Shown one piece after another: positions 55,677 through 64,000 of a stretch of 64,000 nucleotides of DNA. The notes beneath the pieces were generated by a model, which worked only from the letters and a program-made list of their open reading frames with translations, ran no database searches and was not told where the DNA came from. The translations under genes and the position numbers were made by a program. Numbering within the stretch: the first letter of the stretch is position 1; each line of letters begins with the position of its first letter. This stretch comes from Strobilurus pachycystidiatus (taxonomy: Eukaryota; Basidiomycota; Agaricomycetes; Agaricales; Physalacriaceae), in contig JAHLMK010000009.1 in the NCBI GenBank assembly GCA_019915135.1, positions 1 through 64,000 of the forward strand, given 5' to 3'.

Positions 55677-58600
55677 TCACCCAGGTCTTCCAGGATGAGA
55701 TTGTTCGTCCCAGGGAGCCCTTCTCTCATCTGCAGTGGAAGATTCGCCCGAGTCATCGAGCTGATGCTCACAGTGCAGCCCCAGGAGGGGCGGCGGACCC
55801 TCCTCGTCCCCGTCATTGCCATAGGAGTCCCTTCCCGCTCTATGTGTTACAAAATCACTCTTGGTGGAGGATCGCGAGAGACTTAGCCTAGCATGCGGCT
55901 CAGACTTTGAAAGGGGTGGCGGTCCCTCGTCATCGTCATCGCCATCTCCGTCGCAACCACTATCCGTTCCCTGTGATACGAAGCTATCCATGATGGAGGA
56001 TCGCGAGGGACTTGGCCATGGATGCGGCTCAGGCTCCGAAAGGGGCGGCGGTCCTTCCTCGTCATCGACATCGCCATTGAAATCACTATCCGCTCCCCGT
56101 GATACAAAGCTATCCTTGGTGAAGGATGGCGAGGGACTTGGCCAAGGAGACGTATCATCCATGCCTTGATTGAGTTTGGCCAATAGTCGGTATTTTTCCC
56201 TAAGGGAAAGTAACCTCAGGGTGGTCATTGGATCGCGCGGCGGCTTCTTCTCGCTGCCTTCACTGGAGGCACTGATCATTCCAAGGCCCAGTTTCAAGAA
56301 GTTGTTGGTGTGTTCGGTCGTGTTGAGGCTGACCGTACTTCGCATGAAGTACTTTCGACAGGACTCGTACTCCGCAGTGCCTATCACTGTTGGAATACCA
56401 CTGTCAGCATGGAAGCAAAAGTTTGATGAACCGAAGACTTTCCAGATTCAAGGGACTTGCTGCTCAGCTCAGAGTCAAGACCGAAGGGCGACGTTCGATC
56501 AACCATCTCCAAGTCATCCTCATAGTCCATATTCTGCAAAAGATTCAGCGACATGTATGCATGACCAATTCAGATTCGTACAAGGAGGTTTTCCCCGGAG
56601 TGCTTGAAATACGCCTCGTTGATCTCCCGATGCCACTTGTCCATCCATTCCGTCCGACAATTCGGATCCATGAAGGTCAGGAACTTTCCAACTCCGGCGC
56701 TGTCGAGGTAGTCGTTCGTGATGCGAATGAACTCCTCGCCCATCTCCGAATCTCGTGATGCGGCCGACAAAACAATCTCCTCGGCAGAGGGGGGATTGGC
56801 ACGCGGGTGAAGGGAGTCGCGAAACAAGTGAATCCCACGCCCTTGCCCGCCGGGAACAAAGAGATGGCCCTTCAGGCGCAAATCGTGTCAGTAGAGTCCT
56901 CACATCGACGATCAGAGGGTGCTTACGGGAGGTATGTTGTCAGAGAGTAGAATGTCAAACCCGAGATGCGGCTTGGTGATCTTGCGGTCCAAGTTCACGT
57001 TGAAGACGATAGAAGCATCGGCTAGTAGCGCAGACTCAGAATCGAAGAATGGGCGCTCTATCAACGACGCAGAACCGTCTGTGGGTGGGTTAGTGCACCA
57101 AACCAAACAGAATTGGAGTGGATCACTTGCGTTCATCCAGCTCAAGCACAAAATCTTGTGTCATTCGGCGGATCAACTCTTGCGGCTCTGGCAAAGGTTC
57201 TCCCTGGAAGACAAGGTATGACTCGATAAGTCCGGTAGATGTTACATTGACACTTACGACTATCAGCACAGAGGCGACGTCTTTATCATGCGCCGACGCA
57301 AACATGATCCAGGGAGCCTAAGCTGTCGTCATTAGCAGGCATCTCTCAGAATGGTGGAAAGAACTTGAAGCCTTACCGATTCAATCATGACCAGGAGTAT
57401 GATGTTGAGCGGGTGCCAGAATCCGAACTATGATTCATTCAGTTAGTACTGTCATCAAAACATGGCGGAGGAGGAGCACTGACCACGATAGCATCGATGA
57501 TAGTGCTCCTGGTGATACATCCATTGTAGTGACGACGAATATCAAACTCGTCGACCTCGCCAGAGAGATTCGGGTCTCGTTCCGCGACCAGATTACCGTC
57601 TGTTTCAACAGAGTTCTCGAAGTTTGAAATGCCTCCGCCGGCGCCGCCCAAGTCAGGACGACTATCATCATCGTCAGAGTCTGAAGAGGAGTTGCCACCA
57701 TTGGCACTGTCATCAGCCTGATCGTTGCCGCCCGAGTCCTTATCGGCGTCAAGATGCTGGGAATCCTCGCCATCTGAAGTGCCGTTAGAACGGTCAGAAT
57801 CTCTTTCAGTGCTTAGTCTATCCGCTCACCTTCATATGAATCTGCGCCGTCGCTGTCGTTGCCTGGATCTTGATCCATGTTACCCCCTCCTTGGCCTCCT
57901 TGTTCATCTTTGTCGTCCTTGTCCTGATTGTTTTTGGGCTCGCTGAGACCGTTGTCGTCATACTCTCCCTTGACACTCTCCTCCTCGCTGTCGTCGTCGT
58001 CGTCGTCGTCATTAACTTGCTCCTCAACTTCGACCTCGCTATCTACCTCGATTTTGACCCCGAAGTCAATCTTAATATTATCTTCGCCCTGATCTATAAT
58101 GGTATCCTCACTGTCTGCGGAGGAGTCACAGGAAGTGCGGGAGCTAGACGCAGACTGGCAGGCCGACAGTGCCGCGGACGAAGGTCCCTGAGTCCGAGAC
58201 GTAGAACCGGCGCGAAGATAGCCTGGAGTTTGGTGTAAGGGCAGCGAGCGCTCACTATAAGACGCATGAGTCTATGTAGATGGAGACGAAAAAGGAAAGG
58301 TGGAGTACGCGGAGTCGGGAGGATCTACGACGCGCTCTTTGCCCTTTAGAGGTAAGGCGCGCTTGCTGGTGTCTCTCGCCAGCAGAAACTTGGGAAAATA
58401 CTTCAAGTGGTGATCTGCAGAGATAGGGAGCTCATCGTCCGAAGAACTAGACGAGTCAATGTCTATATGGTCGGTGAGCGGTGAACCCATTGGAAAGGAT
58501 GCAGTCTCTCACCTTCCACTGTCCGACTTGCATCGTCAACGGGCGCATCCCTGTCGCACGGCACGAAACGGCCACACAGGCGGCGGCAAAATTTTCGGGC

Positions 58601-59550
58601 CCGATTGAAGTGCTCAGGTTGCGCGCCGATGGCGACATCTTGAGAGTCAGCGGTCATGGTGTCCTTCCATAGCGCTTGATTAACCACCATCTTGTACCCA
58701 GCGATTCTTGAGCAGTCGGTATGCCGCTCCCCAGTGTCATTGGTGCCAGTAATCGGCGGCCGCGTGATCAACAAGCTCTTGAAGAAACCAGCACCGGCAG
58801 TAACTGGTACGGCGAGACCGCCAGTTGCTCCAAATGTGAAGCTTACGGCTCTGTGCGTTGAGTGCCAGAACGCGTTGCTCCAGTGACAGGTTTTGTCGGC
58901 CTCATCGACAAGGTAGAGGTCGTCGTTGAGGATGCCCCGCCCGCGGATGCTATTGACGTACTCGTACCAAGAAACAAGATTGCGCCGGTAGTAGGACTTG
59001 AGGACACGAGTCTCAAGAAATTGTAGGCGCTCGAGGTCCGTTTTCTTGTGAAAGGTTACCACGGCACCTGAATTGCGCGTGGAAAAGAAGTTTAGGTGGG
59101 CGCCAGCTTCCACCGTTTCTCCGGACCTAGCGGTATTTAGCAAGGTAAGGGATGCGGGCATCGTTTACGAAAATGAACCTACTTTACACCGACTTTGCCT
59201 CCGAAACTTTTGGTGATGTTCCCCGAATGAAACGTATGCTGATCGTTGAATCCCCGTCTAACTTTCACCAGGTCGTCGCGCCTATAGAGCGATGGAGAGA
59301 GGCGCTGATAATCAGCGGGGGTGGCCGATGGTGTGTCGTCGTCATATCTGTTTCTCGGATGGTCCGCCTCCCGGAAGCAGTTGAAGAGCAAGCGGAACTC
59401 CCCAGTCCCGGCGACGTATCCTACGTCGCCAAGTTTGATGCCCGTTTCGTCGTATTCGGGGTTTCCGGCTCGCATCCCTGGATTCAAGAACCAATGTCCA
59501 TGGCATTCGGGGTATAAGAGAGACGTGTAGCGGGCGTCGTTGCTCAACAT
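55677..59550 (-). CDS. Large agaricomycete-family protein of unknown function (1089 aa, 12 exons)
   Basis: Exons: 59550-59183, 59126-58513, 58462-58332, 58271-57830, 57773-57484, 57427-57377, 57317-57258, 57203-57131, 57078-56927, 56869-56582, 56533-56457, 56400-55677. The phase closes at every junction. The intron 57130-57079 is GC-AG with a GCAAGT donor. The apparent TAG at 58274-58272 is the 3' splice site of a 60-bp intron. N-terminal domain: GIKLGDVGYVAGTGEFRLLF, then ADHPRN, then GAHLNFFSTRNSGAVVTF, then WYEYVNSIRGRGI and DLYLVDEADKT. Next a long acidic, low-complexity linker; then FGFWHPLNIILLVMIES, PHLGFDILLSD and GIPTVIGTAEYESCRKYF; finally three ~50-residue Asp/Pro-rich repeats. I recall the N-terminal domain as a multicopy agaricomycete family without known role. 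Confidence 0.75.
55760..56170 (-). repeat. Three in-frame ~45-50-residue repeats at the C-terminus
   Basis: The units share SPS-S-(F/I)(T/M)(K/D)(D)SFVS(R/Q)G(A/T)DS, then an Asp run, then EEGPPPLS or DEGPPPLS. The DNA units are about 130-140 bp and clearly alike (GATACAAAGCTATCC / GATACGAAGCTATCC on the plus strand). The third is more diverged. They probably arose by recent internal duplication. Confidence 0.8.
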
Positions 59551-59915
59551 CACGGATGATGGGAGGGAGAGATCGGAGCTGAGTGTTCCTTGCTGGACTT
59601 ATATTAGTACAGGTCATGAAGGCCGTCAGATATCAAAGCTAAAAACAAACAAGAAGATAGAAAGCGGAAGAATAGCACATCAACCCCTCGCGTTTCCATT
59701 CATTGTTCCCAGTCGTCACCTTGATCCGAATGGAGTAGTGACCTGTGTTTTCAGTATGTAAACGAGGGCTAACCGATATCAGAGGTTGCCGCCAGGGTGG
59801 CGGCCGTAACATTGAGAGCTTGTTCGGCACCGTTGCGGCATCGGCAGCTGTGCCCGGTCCGATTGCTCCGCGTGCATCTAGCCCCGGTAACGTCTCTTTC
59901 TCAAACACTGTGATG

Positions 59916-60890
59916 GCACCACTGCACCCGACCACGATTTTGCCCGTGTCTCATATCCTGAACTCGAGGGGAGCTCTCTCTGGATTCCATCGTCCCCGGG
60001 CGGATACAGACTGCGGGACTTTTTGACGGTATACAAATCGGCGACATATATCTCCACACTGGCGAGGTTGGCTTGTACATGTTCAACGTAACACTACCCA
60101 CGTCCCATCCTCGCAATGAAAAGACGCCGAAGGAGCATCTCCCTGTCCTGTTGGACCCCATCGTCGACGTGAATGCACGGCCACAAGCATACCCTCACCA
60201 CAGCTTGCTGGGGACGACAAACGCCAAAGACAAGCCTCTATGCATGATAGCAAAGTACGTGATCTGCATGGTGTACGTGCGACTCTGACGCCAATGACAG
60301 GAACTCGGGCCGGAATCATCATACGATCAAAAGCTCTGCTAGTGAAGGCGCATTTTTCGTCCTCCCGTTTGGTGCTTCATCTTACGAGTGCACGCCCTCG
60401 GGCAAACAAAAGATTCTAGACTACGTTCTCGAAGGTGGATATCAACTTGTCAGTTACATTCGAAAATTTGGATTTGATCGGTGGAATGGCGAAATCTGCG
60501 TTGTTACAGGATGTGTCAAAACGTCGTACGAGACAGTGGCCTACTATCGCAGCTGGTCGAAAAGACATTGTTTCCTCGCGACGTCGAGATGCCCAACAGG
60601 GACTCGGAATACCTTCGCGTACTGCTGCCGAACGACGACGCGAGTCTAGACGGTATCCTGCATTCGCAGGAAATCAATGAATGGGACTACAATCTCAATG
60701 GGAACGCGCGTGTCTTTCCTGTCGGGCGTTCTACATCTCAGTGCGACCTTATACCTTCAACACAATATCCGCCGATCTCATAGCGGAGTGCGGGAGCCCG
60801 ACACATCTCATTTCCTTCCTGCCACCGTCCTTTCGTCCTCCGGTCCGAACGATGAGTCCGCCGTCATACAAGGTATACATTGAGTACACC
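59916..60890 (+). pseudogene. Broken paralogue of the 1089-aa gene, head to head with it
   Basis: Plus-strand segments match the N-terminal domain of the neighbouring gene. YPELEGSSLWIPSSPGGYRL is followed, in a different frame, by GIQIGDIYLHTGEVGLYMFN and LPTSHPRN (neighbour: GIKLGDVGYVAGTGEFRLLF, ADHPRN). After an intron-like GT-AG gap (60255-60300) come AFFVLPFGASSYECTPSGKQ and RWNGEICVVTGCVKT (neighbour: DDLYLVDEADKT). The frame break falls in a run of five T at 60020-60024. A stop follows near 60650, with matching scraps in other frames beyond. It therefore looks inactivated. Confidence 0.65.
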
Positions 60891-61855
60891 ATTTTAGCTG
60901 GCACCACTAATGGTCTTCCTTATGCAGTCCTTTCTCCCATCTCGCGCTGTCAACGAGCGTATGCACTAGTCGGTGGGATATTTTGCAGACTGACGGATTG
61001 TTTCGCTTACACGGCCTTGCTTAGGCCCATCGCAAAGCATGGATATGTGTTATACACGATGATGACATGATATCTACCTTCAAAAAGGTGCGCATACAAT
61101 CCCATGCCCTTTATCAATAGTCTCACGAGCAGTAGGGCAAAACTGTTCTTCCCAGATAGCGTGAATTGCTCCGTCGTCTGACACGCAAACATTCGATTGC
61201 TTCCACAAAAGGTATCTGACTCCCACAAGTACATTCAAGAAAGGAATCCAGTCTCATGTGATGTTTAGAAGGCTCTGCGTATCTTGTTCCTCGAAAGAGG
61301 CCCGCTGGGGTTTTGTCCAAGGCCCTTGGACTCTCGCGCGACGCTCTCGGGGTATGTGGACGCTTGCGATTCGAGACACCGAGAGGTGTTGCTGTTCCAT
61401 GACAGCTTCGTCTTCCTGTCCCACATCCCAAATCCACTCTACTTGGGCAGGGTTGTCCGGTCTCGGCAGAGTCTCGATGCACCTCAAAGCTCGGGCAAGA
61501 AAAGATCTCGAGTCGGACGTTCAGGTTGTCATTTCAGCGCGTCTGACCGTCAGACGGGGCTGTAATGTTTATGTTCACGGTGTTTCATGTTTATCAAGGT
61601 ACATCTTTCCACGTCATATAATTGTGTCCTGGGTATCAACGATCTCCTTCAGTGTCTCGATTCTAGTTCGCGCAAGTCATCCTTGCACGGAGACTTCGGT
61701 TTGAGAAGAACGTTCAATAGAATTCCCCTTCATCGGCATTGTCATTAGGGCAGGTGTCGTTGCCGAGCTCCTCGTCAGACTGGTCATCTTCCACTCCACT
61801 CTCTATGAGAACCGTCAGCGTCCGGTCCGCTTTGTTGGGTACTAAATCTGCTTAC
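60891..61855. other. No confident gene
   Basis: Short frames on both strands. Parts may be the decayed C-terminal half of the paralogue. The copia LTR begins at 61856. Confidence 0.4.
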
Positions 61856-62100
61856 TGTTGTGAGCCAACACGCAGTGGAGGGTGAACGTTAACGTCGGAC
61901 TGGAGACGACGGTAAGAGACTAAATTAGTAGTGTAAGCGTACATGAGACTATGTACGCACCTGGAGACGACGGTAAGAGACTAAGGACTCTGACCGTCGG
62001 CTCCGGCATAATATACCTACGGTTACTATATTGGGACATAATATACCTACGGTTACTATATTGGGACTTTCGTCCGTACTACGAAGGTCGTACTACAACA
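61856..62100 (-). repeat. 3' LTR of the Ty1/copia element (245 bp)
   Basis: Read on the minus strand it starts TGTTGTAGTACG and ends GGCTCACAACA, the usual TG...CA with short inverted ends. It is preceded by a polypurine tract (GGTCGAGGGGGAG, 62113-62101). Inside are a 30-bp tandem duplication (ATAATATACCTACGG, then TTACTATATTGGGAC, at about 62008-62068) and two copies of GGAGACGACGGTAAGAGACTA. The likely 5-bp target copy beyond it is CTTAC (61851-61855). The 5' LTR lies outside the window. Confidence 0.85.
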
Positions 62101-62121
62101 CTCCCCCTCGACCGAAGAAGT

Positions 62122-64000
62122 CTAAGGACTAGAGATATCTACTAAACCAATAAGTCCAATCATATGCTGCAACTTCTCCCGATTGAGTCCTTTTGTAAGT
62201 GCATCCGCAGGCATGTCTTCCGTGCAGATGTAGTTGACTGATATACATCCGTTTTCGACAGCTTCGCGCAACCAGTAGAAGCGGAGGTCCAGGTGTTTAA
62301 CACGGCCATGATGCTCGGGGTTCTTGGCGACAGAGATGGCGGATTGGTTGTCGATGAATAGAGGAGATGGAGTGGTGAATGAGTACCCAAACTCGGTGAA
62401 CAAATTTCGCAGAAACATGATCTCTTGTCCCGTAGATACTGCTGAGACGTACTCCGCTTCCGTGGTTGAGAGCGTGACAAAGGGCTGTAGTCTGCTCAGC
62501 CAGCTGATTGCGCCTGTACCCATCTTGATAATGAAACCGCTTGTCGAGCGTCCATTGTCTGGATTTCCGCCGTGATCCGCATCGCAGTAGGAGGTGAACA
62601 GATGGCTATCTGGGCATTTGGGATCGGGTGCGTATCTGATATGGTAGTCGACTGTTCCTTTCAAGTACCGGAGGACTCGCTTCAGCGCTGCCCAGTGCAT
62701 AGGACCGGGATCCTTGCTAAATCGCGAGAGGACACTGATTGGATAGGCGAGATCTGGGCGAGTAGCAATTGCAAGATATGCTAGGGCACCCACAGTGTTC
62801 AAGTAGGGTACATCACGCATCTCCTTGCGCTCGGCGTCTGTTTTAGGTGACATGTCGGCGGTGAGCTTGATGCTGGGATCAAGAGGCGTCGAGACTGGAT
62901 TGCAGTCCGACATGCCCGTACGTGCAAGTACATCGAGAGCATACTGACGCTGTGACAACGTGAGGCTGTGGCTCTGCCGGTCTCGTTTGATTTCAACACC
63001 TAGCAGGAATGCAACGGGTCCGAGATCGCGTAGTTTGAAGTGTTTTCGGAGCTCGCTGATAACATGGTCGACATCGGCGCGAGTTTTGGCAGCAATGGTC
63101 ATGTCATCGACAAAGACTGGGATAATGATGCGCGTAGTGCCATGCTGATACACCCAAATACTGTGCTCGCATTTGACTCGAGTGAACCCCATCTTTGTTG
63201 TGAGTGTAGAGTGGAGTTTTCTATGCCATTCTCGCCCGGCTTGTTTCAGACCGTACAGACTCTTCCATAGACGCCAGACCCAGTCTCGTCCTTTCTCCTG
63301 AAAGCCCTCAGGCTGCTCCATGTAGACCTCTTCAGATAGGTCACCGTTCAGAAAGGCAGATGATATGTCGACACTCCAGAGCTCCAAGTCCTCCAATGCG
63401 CCTAGAGCTAAGACTGCACGTAAGGCGGCCCACTTCGGAGTAGGAGAGAATTTCTCATTGAAGTCCTTTCCGAAGCGTTGATCGTAACCTTTGGCTACAT
63501 ATCGTCCTTTGTAACGCTCGATTGACCCGTCTGCATTTCGTTTGACTTTGAAGACCCAACGTCCACCTATTGGTTTGCGATCATGAGGGCGAGGAACAAG
63601 TTCAAAGACACCGTTCTCAATGAGAGATTGAATCTCTTCTTGCGCTGCAGTGAACCATTTAGCGGCTTCCTCTGTGGGACGTTGCTGGGATTCATGGAAG
63701 GAGCGCGGCTCGGTACTATGACTCGATGACTTGAGTGCGGTGTGGGTTTGGAAAGCATATTCAAATCCTTCAGCAACTGTGAGGAGTACTGATTCATCCG
63801 AAACAAACATGACTCCATCAAGGATTTGCGCATCGGTGAGTTGGGACTGAGAATTTGGAGGTGGTTTGCCGTTTGAGACTGCGGAAGTGTAACTCGTGTT
63901 CACATGAGTCACATCTGCTGCTTCTGGATCCCAGGGACCGTTGTAGTTCCACGGAGGGTTGCGCCGCTGCCCACGGCCATAGCCAGGGCCAGGATTATAC
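62122..64000 (-). CDS. Ty1/copia Pol: reverse transcriptase and RNase H (partial)
   Basis: The frame is open to the right edge of the window, so integrase, protease and gag lie outside. Order: junction region (EAAKWFTAAQEEIQSLIENG, GRWVFKVKRNADGSIERYKG), reverse transcriptase (VDISSAFLNGDLSEEVYMEQ; SLYGLKQAGREWH; catalytic VFVDDMTIAA; FLLGVEIKRD), then RNase H (SYCDADHGGNPDNGRSTSGF, TLSTTEAEYVS, FIDNQSAISVAKNP, DMPADALTKGLNREK). The copia-type order and words are clear. No stop or shift is seen in this part, so the element may be intact. The stop at 62122-62124 is followed directly by the polypurine tract and LTR. Confidence 0.95.
   Translation of the reverse strand, partial: YNPGPGYGRGQRRNPPWNYNGPWDPEAADVTHVNTSYTSAVSNGKPPPNSQSQLTDAQILDGVMFVSDESVLLTVAEGFEYAFQTHTALKSSSHSTEPRSFHESQQRPTEEAAKWFTAAQEEIQSLIENGVFELVPRPHDRKPIGGRWVFKVKRNADGSIERYKGRYVAKGYDQRFGKDFNEKFSPTPKWAALRAVLALGALEDLELWSVDISSAFLNGDLSEEVYMEQPEGFQEKGRDWVWRLWKSLYGLKQAGREWHRKLHSTLTTKMGFTRVKCEHSIWVYQHGTTRIIIPVFVDDMTIAAKTRADVDHVISELRKHFKLRDLGPVAFLLGVEIKRDRQSHSLTLSQRQYALDVLARTGMSDCNPVSTPLDPSIKLTADMSPKTDAERKEMRDVPYLNTVGALAYLAIATRPDLAYPISVLSRFSKDPGPMHWAALKRVLRYLKGTVDYHIRYAPDPKCPDSHLFTSYCDADHGGNPDNGRSTSGFIIKMGTGAISWLSRLQPFVTLSTTEAEYVSAVSTGQEIMFLRNLFTEFGYSFTTPSPLFIDNQSAISVAKNPEHHGRVKHLDLRFYWLREAVENGCISVNYICTEDMPADALTKGLNREKLQHMIGLIGLVDISSP

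Noticed and set aside
58272..58274. Gene end at TAG, splitting the 1089-aa gene in two
   Set aside because: An in-phase intron ends on this TAG, and the later exons connect in phase for nine more junctions.

Overview
The window is the left end of a chromosome from a filamentous basidiomycete, most likely an agaricomycete. Evidence: it opens with CCCTAA telomere repeats; genes carry many short (45-60 bp) introns; and the gene families (telomere-linked OrsD/RecQ-type genes, Coprina-like Penelope element, DUF6699, UbiA and P450 metabolism, Hos3-type deacetylase) are typical of that group. Species cannot be told from the sequence.

Region 1 (1-18.1 kb) is subtelomere. A 334-bp block follows the telomere directly and recurs at 12641-12974 and 17754-18087. 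A diverged copy ends at 1332. All four copies end in the same short tail after a palindrome whose arms have changed in a compensating way, and each tail abuts a different sequence. Satellites of about 294 bp accompany the blocks. A 925-bp satellite array (3.2 units) lies at 6513-9494. A 5113-bp tandem duplication carries two broken copies of a telomere-linked OrsD-type gene, both lacking the expected helicase half. Near 1.3-3.7 kb there is a tandem family of four small genes or gene fragments, with a short hairpin motif in their 3' flanks.

Region 2 (18.1-28 kb) is transposon territory. It holds an endonuclease-lacking Penelope-like (Coprina-type) reverse transcriptase, with a canonical hammerhead ribozyme about 400 bp downstream on the same strand. 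There are also two 439-bp hAT-type MITEs with 8-bp target duplications, two TA-flanked MITEs and an 18-bp minisatellite.

Region 3 (28-64 kb) is ordinary gene space with some accessory content: a DUF6699 protein; a coiled-coil protein followed by decayed copies of its own 3' end; a 19-exon oligopeptide transporter; two paralogous UbiA prenyltransferase genes (one with an in-frame stop) next to a 13-exon P450; a serine-rich membrane protein; a Hos3-like histone deacetylase; a 12-exon gene of an agaricomycete multicopy family of unknown function; its broken head-to-head paralogue; and a Ty1/copia element running off the right edge.

The UbiA pair, the P450 and perhaps the transporter could form a small prenylated-aromatic pathway, but no core synthase is visible. 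All exon models are mine, read by eye. Reading phase was checked across every junction for the transporter, both UbiA genes, the P450, the deacetylase, the serine-rich membrane protein and the 12-exon gene.
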